The notes under the pieces are model-generated. The model saw nothing but the letters and a program-made list of their open reading frames with translations. It was not told where the DNA came from and ran no database searches. From UBA2705 sp963977105 (GTDB lineage Bacteria > Pseudomonadota > Alphaproteobacteria > Micavibrionales > Micavibrionaceae), in assembly GCA_963977105.1 (NCBI GenBank), contig CAXBNI010000001.1, positions 1,364,001 to 1,428,000 of the forward strand: a stretch of 64,000 nt of DNA. Direction: 5' to 3'. This document shows, piece by piece, positions 8,173 through 17,078 of this stretch. The stretch's first letter is position 1, and every line of letters starts with the position of its first letter. A program made the translations under genes and the position numbers.

Positions 8173-9048
8173 ATGGACAAGCTAGAAAGCACCGTAAACC
8201 TTGCCTTTGACAACCTAGAATATTCTATCAACAAGGCGTTTGATGATCGTGATAACATTAGCGCGTCAACACAGGGCGATATTCGTAAAGAAGTACAGCT
8301 TGCCCTTAATATGCTTGATCGTGGTGAAGTGCGCATTGCCAAAAAGGCTGATGATGGTACATGGCATGTTAATCAATGGCTTAAAAAGGCGGTATTGCTT
8401 TCTTTCCGCCTTAGTCCGATGAAGCTGATTAAGGGCGGCCCCGGCGACGCATCATCATGGTGGGATAAAGTTCCGTCAAAATTTGAAAACTGGGACGAAG
8501 ATGATTTTACCCGCGCAGGTTTCCGCGCCGTGCCAAACAGTGTTGTTCGTCACTCTGCCTATATCGCGCCAGATGTCGTGCTGATGCCGTCTTTTGTAAA
8601 CTTAGGTGCATATGTCGATAGCGGGACAATGATTGACACATGGGCGACTGTCGGCAGCTGCGCACAAATTGGTAAGAACGTCCACATTTCTGGCGGCGCA
8701 GGCATTGGCGGCGTATTAGAGCCGCTGCAAGCAGGGCCTGTTATTATCGAAGATAACTGCTTTATCGGGGCGCGCTCTGAAGTCGCAGAGGGTGTGATTG
8801 TCGAAGAAGGCGCTGTGCTTTCTATGGGAGTTTACCTTGGTGCCTCAACCAAAATTATTGACCGCGAGACCGGCGAAATATTTGTTGGTCGCGTACCTGC
8901 ATATTCAGTTGTTGTTCCGGGCACTTTGCCGGGTAAGCCGCTGCCTGATGGTAGCCCTGGACCGAATTTATATTGCGCCGTTATCGTCAAACGCGTTGAT
9001 GCGCAAACCCGCAGCAAGACTTCAATTAATGAGCTATTACGTAGCTAG
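8173..9048 (+). CDS. dapD: 2,3,4,5-tetrahydropyridine-2,6-dicarboxylate N-succinyltransferase
   Basis: It transfers succinyl from succinyl-CoA to tetrahydrodipicolinate in the succinylase branch of lysine and meso-diaminopimelate synthesis. 291 residues is slightly longer than the common 274-285. The N-terminal helical domain is followed by a left-handed beta-helix of hexapeptide repeats, visible in MIDTWATVGSCAQIGKN, HISGGAGIGGV and DNCFIGARSEVAEGVIV. The C-terminus GKPLPDGSPGPNLYCAVIV is characteristic. The leader has an AT-rich TATAAT-like stretch at about 8147-8155. dapE is not adjacent. Downstream, the S41 protease gene has its own leader. Confidence 0.97.
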   Translation: MDKLESTVNLAFDNLEYSINKAFDDRDNISASTQGDIRKEVQLALNMLDRGEVRIAKKADDGTWHVNQWLKKAVLLSFRLSPMKLIKGGPGDASSWWDKVPSKFENWDEDDFTRAGFRAVPNSVVRHSAYIAPDVVLMPSFVNLGAYVDSGTMIDTWATVGSCAQIGKNVHISGGAGIGGVLEPLQAGPVIIEDNCFIGARSEVAEGVIVEEGAVLSMGVYLGASTKIIDRETGEIFVGRVPAYSVVVPGTLPGKPLPDGSPGPNLYCAVIVKRVDAQTRSKTSINELLRS

Positions 9049-9129
9049 GGGCGTAAAACTTTACAAATCAGCAAAAATAGCGTAAGATCTTTTCCATAAT
9101 ACCCACTCAGGGTTCACGGGGGAGTTTTA

Positions 9130-10842
9130 ATGATGTCTTATAATTTAAAATCAATAGCAGGGCTGGCCTTTGCTGGTTACCTAAGCGGATGCACTTCATT
9201 ATCCAGTGCAGCTCCAAATGATACAGCCCCTCCGCCTCCGCACACAACCACGACGGCAACGGCGCCCGCAGCAAAGGAGACGCCTACAGGCCCTGCTGTC
9301 ATTTATATGGATACACACAGAACGCAAGTCGATGCGCCTCTTGCAGGGCAGCTGGTCGCCCCCATTGTACCTGATAAGATATCATTAGTCAGCGCGCCGA
9401 CCGAAGGCTTAAGCCCGAATGAGTTTGAAGCCTTGGCAAAATCGTATCTAACGCTATGGCAAAGCGCCAACAGCGCTAGTGAGAGTCACATCACCAAACC
9501 AAAGGTCGCCAGTGTAATGAATGGCTACCTACCTGATGACCTCATTAAGGCGCTCTCTCCCGATAAAGAGTACAGCTCAGAGGAAATTTCCGCATTAGTG
9601 TTCAAAGCAACGGATGAGATGATACAGAAGCTTGACCCATATAGTGCTTTTTTCCCTCCTGTGAAAAATGAAAACTTTCATAACAGCGTTAATGGGCTGT
9701 TTAAAGGGATAGGCATTCAATTTTCTAAGGTCGCCCAGTCCATTACCATTAATCGTGTGGCTGAAGGCAGCCCCGCTGAAAAAGCAGGGCTTAAGGCGGA
9801 GGATGTTATCACCCATGGTAATGGCACCTCATTTGATGAATTAACATTAGCTGAAGTTGCAGGTTTTATTGATCAGCACCAAACGTTTAATTTCAAGATC
9901 AACCGCAATGGCGAGCCCCTAAGCAACGAAATCTCTTTAAGCAAAGGGCTCGTTAAAGCAGACTCTGTGAGGTCTATTGTTCTTAATGGAGAGGTTGCTC
10001 GTATTAAAATCGCCAGCTTCACCAAAGATACGCATCTAGAGTTTGCCGACCATGTAAAAAAACTACAAGAGCAGTTTGGCGAGCAGCTGACGGGCATCAT
10101 CATTGATTTACGTGGCAATGGCGGCGGGTCACTTGATTCTGTGTTGGAGATTGCTGATTACTTAGTGGCAAACGAAGACTTGTTATATATCAAAAAAACA
10201 AAACAAGGTGGGTTTCAACAGCTCGCTTCGATAGGTGAGAGTAATAATCAAATTACAGACCTGCCGCTGAGTGTCTTAATTGATAACCAAAGCGCCTCAG
10301 CATCAGAAATACTCGCCGGCATATTACAAGACTATGGCCGCGCTACAATTATGGGGAACAACCCCAGCTTCGGTAAAGCCACGATGCAAAGTATTACCCC
10401 GATGACGCTTCCCGACGGTAGGCAGGCAGGCCTTAAATTGACCAACGGTTTCATTATGCTGCCCAAAACAGGCACTTATCAGCTCACTGGTATTTACCCA
10501 GACATATTAACGCCGCTGTCTCAGGCGTATAAAGATAACCTTATCAAATATGAAGGTAGGAATTTTGAGGCCGAAAATAAAAATGCACTTAAGATCTCTG
10601 ATAACGTTAAAGCGCAAAGGTCATCTACGTTTAAATGTGAGCGTAAAAGCGATAACGAACAGGCTATGCTGAGCATTTTTAATATGCAAACCCAAACGCA
10701 ATCGACTGGAAAGTTTAGCGGGGGCGACGTTACTTCACTCTGTGCTATTGACCACCTTACTGGGGGCAACGCCTATTCAGTGACGACAAAAACGCCCGAA
10801 CAGCTGAGCAGCCCATCACCGGCGCCAACACCGTCGATTTAA
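9130..10842 (+). CDS. S41-family (C-terminal processing) lipoprotein peptidase
   Basis: 570 residues. A lipoprotein signal peptide ends in LSGC, so Cys21 is the predicted lipidated residue, followed by a Pro/Thr-rich linker. After a helical region there is a PDZ domain (GLFKGIGIQFSK to about residue 265). The S41 protease core then has DLRGNGGGSLDS, a Ser-rich QSASASEI near residue 388 and SFGKATMQ with a Lys near 415, the Ser/Lys dyad of CtpA/Prc enzymes. The C-terminal 90 residues are low in homology and contain two Cys (FKCERKS, TSLCAID). Such proteases trim periplasmic proteins and cell-wall hydrolases. GGGGGAG just before the start is a strong ribosome site. It converges on the GT25 gene. 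Confidence 0.92.
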   Translation: MMSYNLKSIAGLAFAGYLSGCTSLSSAAPNDTAPPPPHTTTTATAPAAKETPTGPAVIYMDTHRTQVDAPLAGQLVAPIVPDKISLVSAPTEGLSPNEFEALAKSYLTLWQSANSASESHITKPKVASVMNGYLPDDLIKALSPDKEYSSEEISALVFKATDEMIQKLDPYSAFFPPVKNENFHNSVNGLFKGIGIQFSKVAQSITINRVAEGSPAEKAGLKAEDVITHGNGTSFDELTLAEVAGFIDQHQTFNFKINRNGEPLSNEISLSKGLVKADSVRSIVLNGEVARIKIASFTKDTHLEFADHVKKLQEQFGEQLTGIIIDLRGNGGGSLDSVLEIADYLVANEDLLYIKKTKQGGFQQLASIGESNNQITDLPLSVLIDNQSASASEILAGILQDYGRATIMGNNPSFGKATMQSITPMTLPDGRQAGLKLTNGFIMLPKTGTYQLTGIYPDILTPLSQAYKDNLIKYEGRNFEAENKNALKISDNVKAQRSSTFKCERKSDNEQAMLSIFNMQTQTQSTGKFSGGDVTSLCAIDHLTGGNAYSVTTKTPEQLSSPSPAPTPSI

Positions 10843-10861
10843 CGGCGGTGCCCCACGGCAC

Positions 10862-11641
10862 CTAAACGCTGCCCTTGTCTTTTTGCGCGCGAGATTTATA
10901 TGCGCCGCGCTTATCCACGCCTTCTCTAAATTTAAACCACGCACGAAAAGCCGGATAAAAAACTTTTTGCAGCCCCTTAATTTGCAGCGTTTTATCAAAA
11001 CGTTGATCACCAATAGTGGTGCCTTGGCTCTGGTCAACGTAAATTGGCGATGGGTGAAGCGCCTGCACATCTAACCCCGTATCCCAGACGCGGCCATGAA
11101 TAGTATCAATCGGGAAGCAGCTTTTCTCAGTTTGCCGAACAAGAACTTTCGCCGTATGTTTTGTCAACATATAGCCATACGCGCCGCCCGGAACCGTTGG
11201 GATGCGTACGAAGTTATGGGTATCGTCAAGTGCACCCAATACGCGAAAGCCTTTGGAGAACGGTTTCTTATTGCCCAGAAAACGTAGTAAATCCCATTTT
11301 TTATTATGCGCCATAATACGTTCAAGCAGCGCTTTGATATCATCATCTAAAGTAACATCATCTTCCAAGACCAAGGCGATTTCAACATCATCTTGCAACA
11401 TTTTTTCATAGACGCCGCGATGGGAAAGTAAACAGCCAATTTCACCGGCCAGCAAATCACGACCAAAATAACGCAAGCGGCGTTTACGGTCGTAATAAGG
11501 CGCATTTTTATAATCTAAATCCGCGCCGCGCACCGCATCAAAAAATTCAAACGGCAAGTCCAGCGCATCAAGCCGCAGCTTGATTTTATCCGCACGTTCG
11601 ACGCTCGACTTCATATTAATGACGTAAATTTTTGGTAACAT
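10862..11641 (-). CDS. glycosyltransferase family 25 (LPS-type)
   Basis: 259 residues with the GT25 opening IYVINMKSSVERADKIKLRL (hydrophobic strand then N..S..R), FFDAVRGADLD, the GEIGCLLSHRGVYEKML block and the ALVLEDDVTLDDD acidic motif. GT25 enzymes such as the Haemophilus and Neisseria Lex/Lgt proteins add galactose or related sugars to lipooligosaccharide. The C-terminal part contains VDQSQGTTIGDQRFDK. The protein is soluble or peripheral. It stands alone with no O-antigen or core cluster around it. A minor hairpin at 10847-10862 separates it from the convergent protease gene. Confidence 0.9.
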   Translation of the reverse strand: MLPKIYVINMKSSVERADKIKLRLDALDLPFEFFDAVRGADLDYKNAPYYDRKRRLRYFGRDLLAGEIGCLLSHRGVYEKMLQDDVEIALVLEDDVTLDDDIKALLERIMAHNKKWDLLRFLGNKKPFSKGFRVLGALDDTHNFVRIPTVPGGAYGYMLTKHTAKVLVRQTEKSCFPIDTIHGRVWDTGLDVQALHPSPIYVDQSQGTTIGDQRFDKTLQIKGLQKVFYPAFRAWFKFREGVDKRGAYKSRAQKDKGSV

Positions 11642-11682
11642 GTTTTATACCTGTAATTTATTCTAGACCTAAATGGGGCGCT

Positions 11683-11856
11683 TTATTCACTTTTAATATA
11701 AACATCACCATCCATAGTGGTTGGGAAGTAAACATCATAGCTTTTATACTTTCCTTCAATTCCCTTTAATTGTAATTGGAACGACCCAATGCAAAAGGCA
11801 ATCAAAGCGATCACAGTCAAAACACCTAAACCAATATCAAATTTATTATCTGTCAT
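11683..11856 (-). CDS. small single-pass membrane protein next to IcmL-like gene
   Basis: 57 residues from an ATG at 11856 with AAGGG seven bases upstream. An upstream in-frame start would add 11 residues. One membrane helix (GLGVLTVIALIAFCIGSFQL) follows a short charged N-terminus, then a 28-residue polar tail ending in VYIKSE. The start overlaps the end of the DotI/IcmL-like gene by 11 bases, so the two are probably translated together and may function together. I do not recognise the family. Confidence 0.6.
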   Translation of the reverse strand: MTDNKFDIGLGVLTVIALIAFCIGSFQLQLKGIEGKYKSYDVYFPTTMDGDVYIKSE

Positions 11857-12445
11857 ATAATAACCCTTGTGAAAAGCTCCAGCGTTCAATACCTACACCA
11901 GAGGGCTGTTCCAATTTTGGTGTCCGTACAATGGTAAGATGCACATCCATTTGGCGCGCCCCGCCAAGCCGGTTCATCGTTATAGGCACAACAACCTCAT
12001 AAATAAGGCGCCCTGACTGTAAATCTGTTTTTAATAACTCTGCGTGTCCATGTAAACGCGCTATATAGTGAGTTTTATTGCTTTGAACAGCGTCCAGCTG
12101 CGTGCTTCTTTCCAACCATGTTGTGAAGCTCTCCCATCCATTTCTTGTATAATTAGAGGAGGATGCCTTTAATCTCTCATGATAGTTTTTATGGTTAAAG
12201 TCTAAGGTTTGCAGTACAGCATTCTCAGCCCATGTAAGCAGCGCGGCATCTGTTAAAGAAGCCTGATTTAATGCGCGCATAGGCTCCATACGGCCATCAA
12301 CCGTTATTGCAAAGTAGTGAAAGTGTTTTATGTCAAAACCCCGTTGTTCTGCCAAATGCACAATACGGTATTGATAGCCATAACCAACGCACATCAAGCC
12401 AATCAAAACCGTACAAAACTTACGATATAAAGCTCTGCCCTGCAT
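11846..12445 (-). CDS. DotI/IcmL/TraM-like type IV secretion protein (orphan)
   Basis: 199 residues. A short basic N-terminus and one membrane helix (VLIGLMCVGYGYQY) precede a periplasmic domain. The domain shows the DotI/IcmL pattern in order: ALLTWAENAVLQTLDF, NYHERL, YTRNGWESFTTWLERS, LDAVQSNK, GRLIYEVVVPI and a final VHLTIVRTPKLEQPSGVGI. DotI is an inner-membrane core component of Dot/Icm and IncI-type (IVB) conjugation machines. No other dot/icm or tra gene is visible here, so it is either a relic of an integrated element, a lone adaptor, or a domain reused for another envelope task. It starts 32 bases after cmk ends on the same strand. Confidence 0.78.
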   Translation of the reverse strand: MQGRALYRKFCTVLIGLMCVGYGYQYRIVHLAEQRGFDIKHFHYFAITVDGRMEPMRALNQASLTDAALLTWAENAVLQTLDFNHKNYHERLKASSSNYTRNGWESFTTWLERSTQLDAVQSNKTHYIARLHGHAELLKTDLQSGRLIYEVVVPITMNRLGGARQMDVHLTIVRTPKLEQPSGVGIERWSFSQGLLYDR

Positions 12446-12477
12446 ATGTTACCCCCCCAACATGCGACCCTACGAAT

Positions 12478-13173
12478 TTACGGTGCGTTTTTTGCGACTT
12501 GTTCGGCGAGGTGACCGCGAATGATGTCGATGGCGCGGCTAAGTACATCTTTGGGGCTTTCGTTTGATGTATCGATGATAAAGGCATCTGCCGCAGGCTT
12601 TAGCGGCGCAACGCTGCGTTCACTATCACGCTGATCGCGCTCTGCCATATCGGAGAGGACATCATCATATATTACCTTTTCGCCCTTAAGGGCCAATTCA
12701 TCAAAACGGCGCTGTGCGCGAATTTCGGTGCTTGCGGTGACGTATAATTTTACATCAGCTGCAGGGCAGACAACTGTACCAATATCGCGGCCATCCAAAA
12801 TTGCGCCGCCTGTCGGCAGGCCGTTAACTTCTGGTGGAGCTTTGGCGTATTCGCGCTGCGCATTCAAAAGAATTTCGCGGACTTTTTCATTCGCGGCAAC
12901 TTTCGATGTCGCGCGCGCAACGTCTTCAACGCGTAAATCAGGGTTTGAAAGCATCTCTGCGTTTAAATGATCACGGACATATTCTGCGGCTTTAATTGCG
13001 GCAGCGGTATCATCCGCATCCGCGCCCAGCTCGCGTAGTAAATAATGCGCGGTGCAGCGATAAATCGCGCCTGTGTCTAAATATGCGAAGCCTAAGCGTT
13101 CGGCGATTTTGCGGGCGAGAGTCCCCTTGCCGCTTGCGGCGGGGCCATCAATTGCGATTACCAAGCTGGCCAT
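12478..13173 (-). CDS. cmk: (d)CMP kinase
   Basis: It phosphorylates CMP and dCMP with ATP for nucleotide synthesis. The P-loop IDGPAASGKGTLARKIA is at residues 6-22; LDTGAIYR and the ILDGRDIGTVV strand are typical. The ATG at 13173 has AGGAAG six bases upstream and gives 231 residues, close to the family length. A longer frame beginning three bases after aroA (13245) has no ribosome site and its extra 24 residues are unlike Cmk. aroA-cmk order is usual in alphaproteobacteria, where rpsA normally follows. Here the DotI/IcmL-like gene follows instead. Confidence 0.95.
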   Translation of the reverse strand: MASLVIAIDGPAASGKGTLARKIAERLGFAYLDTGAIYRCTAHYLLRELGADADDTAAAIKAAEYVRDHLNAEMLSNPDLRVEDVARATSKVAANEKVREILLNAQREYAKAPPEVNGLPTGGAILDGRDIGTVVCPAADVKLYVTASTEIRAQRRFDELALKGEKVIYDDVLSDMAERDQRDSERSVAPLKPAADAFIIDTSNESPKDVLSRAIDIIRGHLAEQVAKNAP

Positions 13174-13247
13174 AGAAAGCTTCCTGTATCGTGTTGAACC
13201 AATATAATCAGTAGAGCGGAAATAAGGTCTATTTTGAGTGTTCATAA

Positions 13248-14630
13248 TTATAGATCCTCTGCAAAACGGAGTGTTTTGTCACCGTCGGCGGCTACATTAT
13301 CTGCCTCAATGATAGCACCAATATCGCGCATAAGGGAGATAAAATTTGGGAAACTTGTTTGGATAGGGGATGCATCATCAATGCGCATCGGCTCATCCGT
13401 GGTTAACCCTAGAATTAAAAAGCTCATCGCGATGCGGTGGTCATGATGGGTTTCAATCAGCGCCCCGCCTTTTAATGGCGCGCCATCGCCGTGAATGGTT
13501 AGGCTATCTGCGCCTTCTTCTAATTTTGCGCCGGCGGCGCTAAGCCCTGCCGCCATAATACCAAGTCGGTCGCTTTCTTTGACGCGAAGTTCTTCCAACC
13601 CTGTCATTCTGGTTACGCCCTTGGCGCAGCAAGCCGCAACAGCAAGGATTGGAAACTCGTCAATCATGGATGGGACGCGATCAGCAGGCACATCAATGCC
13701 ATGCAGCGTCTTGCCGCCTTTAACGCGCATATCAACAACGTTTTCTCCGCCTTGGTCGTAACTGCGCAGAATTTCAATATCAGCGCCCATTTCAATCAAT
13801 GTTTTATAAATGCCGTTACGTGTTTCGTTGTAACACACGCCATAGACGCTCACTTCAGAATCGGGGCGAAGCAATGCGGCGACAACAGGAAAAGCGGCGG
13901 AGCTTGGATCAGCTGGCACATCAACGGCGCAGCCTTGTAAAACCTGCCCACCTTCAATGGATATAGCGCGGCGACCTTCATCATCGCGGCTCACATCAAT
14001 ATGCGCACCGAAATGACGTAGCATGTTTTCGGTATGGTCGCGACATGGCGCAGGTTCAGTGACTTGCGTTTTGCCAGTTGCGTTTAGCCCTGCCAATAAA
14101 ATGGCTGATTTTACCTGTGCGGAGGCGACAGGCAATGTGTATTTAATCCCGTTAAGGGATGCATTGCCTTTCACCGCCATCGGGATGCGGCCTTTATCGC
14201 GGGCGATAAAATCAGCGCCCATTTGTGCCAGCGGCGTCATGACGCGCCCCATTGGGCGCTTACTTAAGGATGGATCGCCAACAAAAAATGTGTTCATCGC
14301 ATAACCGGCAACCACGCCCATAAGCAAGCGTATTGACGTACCGCTATTGCCCATATCAATGAGGGCCTCAGATTCGCTTAAGCCCTTTGCGCCCACGCCA
14401 TAGCAGCGCCATAGTCCATCATCACATTTTTCAATCCGCGCACCAAGCTGACGCATCGCCCGCGCTGTTGACAGCACATCTTCGCCCTCTAACAAGCCAG
14501 ATATAATGGTCTCGCCCTCAGCAAGGCCGCCAAACATAATTGAACGATGTGATATTGATTTATCACCCGGCACAACAGCGCGCCCTTTTAAAGGACCTGA
14601 TTTTTTGGAATATGCTGGTTTCTTATTCAT
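13248..14630 (-). CDS. aroA: 3-phosphoshikimate 1-carboxyvinyltransferase (EPSP synthase)
   Basis: It joins phosphoenolpyruvate to shikimate 3-phosphate, the sixth step of chorismate synthesis. 460 residues in the two-domain inside-out alpha/beta barrel family. Visible motifs are VVPGDKSISHRSIMFGG near residue 21, DMGNSGTSIRLLMG near 92, KRPMGRVMTPL, SAQVKSAILLAGL, AVDVPADPSSAAF, LRVKESDRL and THHDHRIAMSF. The length and the NSGTS motif fit the alphaproteobacterial type. cmk follows directly. aroQ, another pathway gene, is about 49 kb away in this window. Confidence 0.97.
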   Translation of the reverse strand: MNKKPAYSKKSGPLKGRAVVPGDKSISHRSIMFGGLAEGETIISGLLEGEDVLSTARAMRQLGARIEKCDDGLWRCYGVGAKGLSESEALIDMGNSGTSIRLLMGVVAGYAMNTFFVGDPSLSKRPMGRVMTPLAQMGADFIARDKGRIPMAVKGNASLNGIKYTLPVASAQVKSAILLAGLNATGKTQVTEPAPCRDHTENMLRHFGAHIDVSRDDEGRRAISIEGGQVLQGCAVDVPADPSSAAFPVVAALLRPDSEVSVYGVCYNETRNGIYKTLIEMGADIEILRSYDQGGENVVDMRVKGGKTLHGIDVPADRVPSMIDEFPILAVAACCAKGVTRMTGLEELRVKESDRLGIMAAGLSAAGAKLEEGADSLTIHGDGAPLKGGALIETHHDHRIAMSFLILGLTTDEPMRIDDASPIQTSFPNFISLMRDIGAIIEADNVAADGDKTLRFAEDL

Positions 14631-14755
14631 GGTTTAGCGTCTTCAAATGTAAGAATTCTATTTTTCAAGTTCAACGTAGAGCTTGAATGTTATATATAAA
14701 CAAGTCTTACAAAAGGTCTAGGGTGAACTACAAATAAATCAATCAATCAATTAAT

Positions 14756-14782
14756 TTGACATAATTCGTATTATTTGATAAT
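14756..14782 (+). promoter_or_regulatory. possible sigma-70 promoter for the isochorismatase-like gene
   Basis: TTGACA at 14756-14761 and GATAAT at 14777-14782 are 15 bases apart, slightly short of the ideal. The sequence just upstream is an AATC/AATT microrepeat. The gene starts 35 bases further on. Confidence 0.45.
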
Positions 14783-14817
14783 GTTCTGAACAGATTTACA
14801 ATTAGGCGGTTGAAGCT

Positions 14818-15558
14818 ATGCATACAGAAATAGAATTTAAGAAGTTGTTGAAATATACAAACCAACTAAGTACAGAGCTTCCCATAGAGTTATTTCCCAA
14901 AGCAGAACAGAAAATAAAATTACAAAAATTTGCTAATGACAATGTGCATTGCTTAAACAACACCCCGCATTATGACGCCTTGGTACTAATTGACGTACAA
15001 AAAGAATTTTGTGATAACACACTGTTTCGGGGGAATATTGACACCGAAAATACAAGCAAGCGTATAGCGTCACTCACCCCACTATTTCGCGCCGCTAATC
15101 TTCCCGTTTACAGCATATACACTTCCTATAGAAAAATGGAGCCTGACAAAATTGACTTCCATCATTATGAGTTTAATGCATCCGATATATTAATTAGGAA
15201 AACACATAATTCTGCGTTTAGAGGAAGCGGTGATCCTTTTGCAAAAATCCTAAAAAAAAGCAAACATAAAAACTTACTCGTTATGGGCTTTAACGCCACC
15301 GCATGTGTAAGCGCAACTGTAGAAGACGCCCAAGATGCTGGCCTTAACTGCACGATCCTTACAGACTGCATCAGTAATGATTCAGGATGCTCTAGCGACT
15401 TATCAAGTGGCTATTTACAGCAGCTTGCACTGAGCAAAGGCTTGAAATTCGCACCATCCTCCTATGCACTAAACGCCCTCGAGACTTTTCAACCACCAAA
15501 AAACACGCCAACGACACGCAAGCATATGCTTTGGAACATGTTTTGTAATCTGATATAG
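14818..15558 (+). CDS. isochorismatase-like cysteine hydrolase
   Basis: 246 residues. The core is the isochorismatase-like fold: Asp59 in LVLIDVQKEF, Lys128 in ILIRKTHNSAF and Cys163 in GFNATACVSATVEDA form the expected Asp-Lys-Cys triad, and LNCTILTDCISND follows. Members act on amides or esters such as nicotinamide, N-carbamoyl compounds and isochorismate; residues that would choose among these are not clear. There is a non-conserved 50-residue N-terminus and a 35-residue tail. The gene is visibly richer in A+T than aroA and cysS on either side and is isolated with its own promoter, which could mean later acquisition. Confidence 0.88.
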   Translation: MHTEIEFKKLLKYTNQLSTELPIELFPKAEQKIKLQKFANDNVHCLNNTPHYDALVLIDVQKEFCDNTLFRGNIDTENTSKRIASLTPLFRAANLPVYSIYTSYRKMEPDKIDFHHYEFNASDILIRKTHNSAFRGSGDPFAKILKKSKHKNLLVMGFNATACVSATVEDAQDAGLNCTILTDCISNDSGCSSDLSSGYLQQLALSKGLKFAPSSYALNALETFQPPKNTPTTRKHMLWNMFCNLI

Positions 15559-15679
15559 CACCATTACACGGCCACCTATCTACAGACGTCCACGCCAAGC
15601 CTCTTGATTTTTCTTACAAGACTATTCATAAAATAGAGTAGAATAACAACAAACGCCACATCTAATCGTTAGAAGATAA

Positions 15680-17044
15680 ATGACTGATATTTTTTTACAC
15701 AATTCCCTGACTCGCAAAAAAGAAAAATTTGTGCCTATTGATCCTGATCATGTGCGGCTTTATGCCTGCGGGCCGACGGTTTATAATTTTGCCCATATTG
15801 GTAATGCGCGCATGGCTGTGGTGTTTGATTTATTAACTCGCGTTTTTAAACATGCTTACCCCAAAGTGACCTATGTATCGAACATTACCGACGTTGATGA
15901 TAAAATCATCACCGCATCGAAAGAAACAGGCGTCCCGATTGGCGAAATCACCGCGAAATACACCAAAATTTATAATGATGATATGGCCGCGCTTGGAGTC
16001 AGCGCCCCTGACATTCAACCCCATGCCACTGACCATATTGATGATATGATTAAACTTTGCGAAGCGATGATTACGAATGGTCATGCCTATGCAGCAGACG
16101 GTCATGTGTTATTTAACGTCCCAAGCTTTGATAATTATGGCGGCCTATCTGGGCGCAGCCGCGATGACCAAATTGCAGGCGCGCGCGTTGAAGTAGCAAG
16201 TTACAAAAAAGACCCTGCAGATTTCGTACTGTGGAAGCCATCTGCCGATGATGAACCGGGCTGGGATAGCCCTTGGGGCTTTGGTCGACCGGGCTGGCAT
16301 ATTGAATGTAGCGCGATGAGCGAAGTGCATCTTGGCTTGCCATTTGACATTCACGGCGGCGGCGCGGATTTAAAATTTCCTCACCATGAGAATGAGATTG
16401 CCCAAAGCTGCTGCGCACATAACCACAAAAACCTAGACGCTTTTGCTAAATACTGGGTACATAACGGTTTTGTGACCGTTGAAGGCGAAAAAATGTCTAA
16501 GTCTCTAGGCAACTTCACGCTTGCGCATGACTTGCTCGAAAAATATGACGGCGAAGTACTGCGCTTCACCCTGCTTTCTGCCCATTACCGCCAGCCGCTT
16601 GATTGGTCGGAAGAGAAGCTGAAGCAAAGTAAGAAAACCCTTGATGGTCTATATGCCCTAATCGAAAAAGGCGATAACGCCTCAGAAGGCGGAGAGATTT
16701 GTCTGAATGTTTTGGGCGCTTTGGCTGACGACCTCAATACCCCGCTTGCATTTAGCAAGTTACACGCACTCGCCAAAAACCCCACGTTAAGCCCGCAGGC
16801 GTTAAGTACGAAATTAAAAGCCACAGGCGCATTAATCGGCATATTACAGCAAGACCCACAAATTTGGTTTGGCCGCAAAGATGATGACGCAAGCGATATT
16901 GATGCATTATTAGTCCAGCGTACAGAGGCCAAAGCTAGTAAGGACTGGGGACGCGCCGATGAAATCCGCGATGAACTGACGGCAATGGGCATTGAAATTG
17001 AAGATACGCCAGAAGGCCCACGCTGGAAGAAGATTAGCGCTTGA
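15680..17044 (+). CDS. cysS: cysteinyl-tRNA synthetase
   Basis: It charges tRNA-Cys. 454 residues with the class I signatures: YACGPTVYNFAHIGNAR (zinc-binding Cys and HIGH-type motif) near residue 28, WHIECSAMS and HHENEIAQ (further zinc ligands), and EKMSKSLGNF (KMSKS loop). The C-terminal DALR-like helical part ends with an EIRDELTAMGIEIEDTPEGP tail, common to the family. It is followed after 34 bases by the DivL-like kinase gene, so the two may share a transcript. Confidence 0.97.
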   Translation: MTDIFLHNSLTRKKEKFVPIDPDHVRLYACGPTVYNFAHIGNARMAVVFDLLTRVFKHAYPKVTYVSNITDVDDKIITASKETGVPIGEITAKYTKIYNDDMAALGVSAPDIQPHATDHIDDMIKLCEAMITNGHAYAADGHVLFNVPSFDNYGGLSGRSRDDQIAGARVEVASYKKDPADFVLWKPSADDEPGWDSPWGFGRPGWHIECSAMSEVHLGLPFDIHGGGADLKFPHHENEIAQSCCAHNHKNLDAFAKYWVHNGFVTVEGEKMSKSLGNFTLAHDLLEKYDGEVLRFTLLSAHYRQPLDWSEEKLKQSKKTLDGLYALIEKGDNASEGGEICLNVLGALADDLNTPLAFSKLHALAKNPTLSPQALSTKLKATGALIGILQQDPQIWFGRKDDDASDIDALLVQRTEAKASKDWGRADEIRDELTAMGIEIEDTPEGPRWKKISA

Positions 17045-17078
17045 TGAAGTACAAAGCCCGCGCTACACTTCTTAGGTA

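Noticed and set aside
10847..10862. Hairpin between the S41 protease and the GT25 gene as a terminator
   Set aside because: Only a six-base stem with no T-run on either strand; too weak to call.
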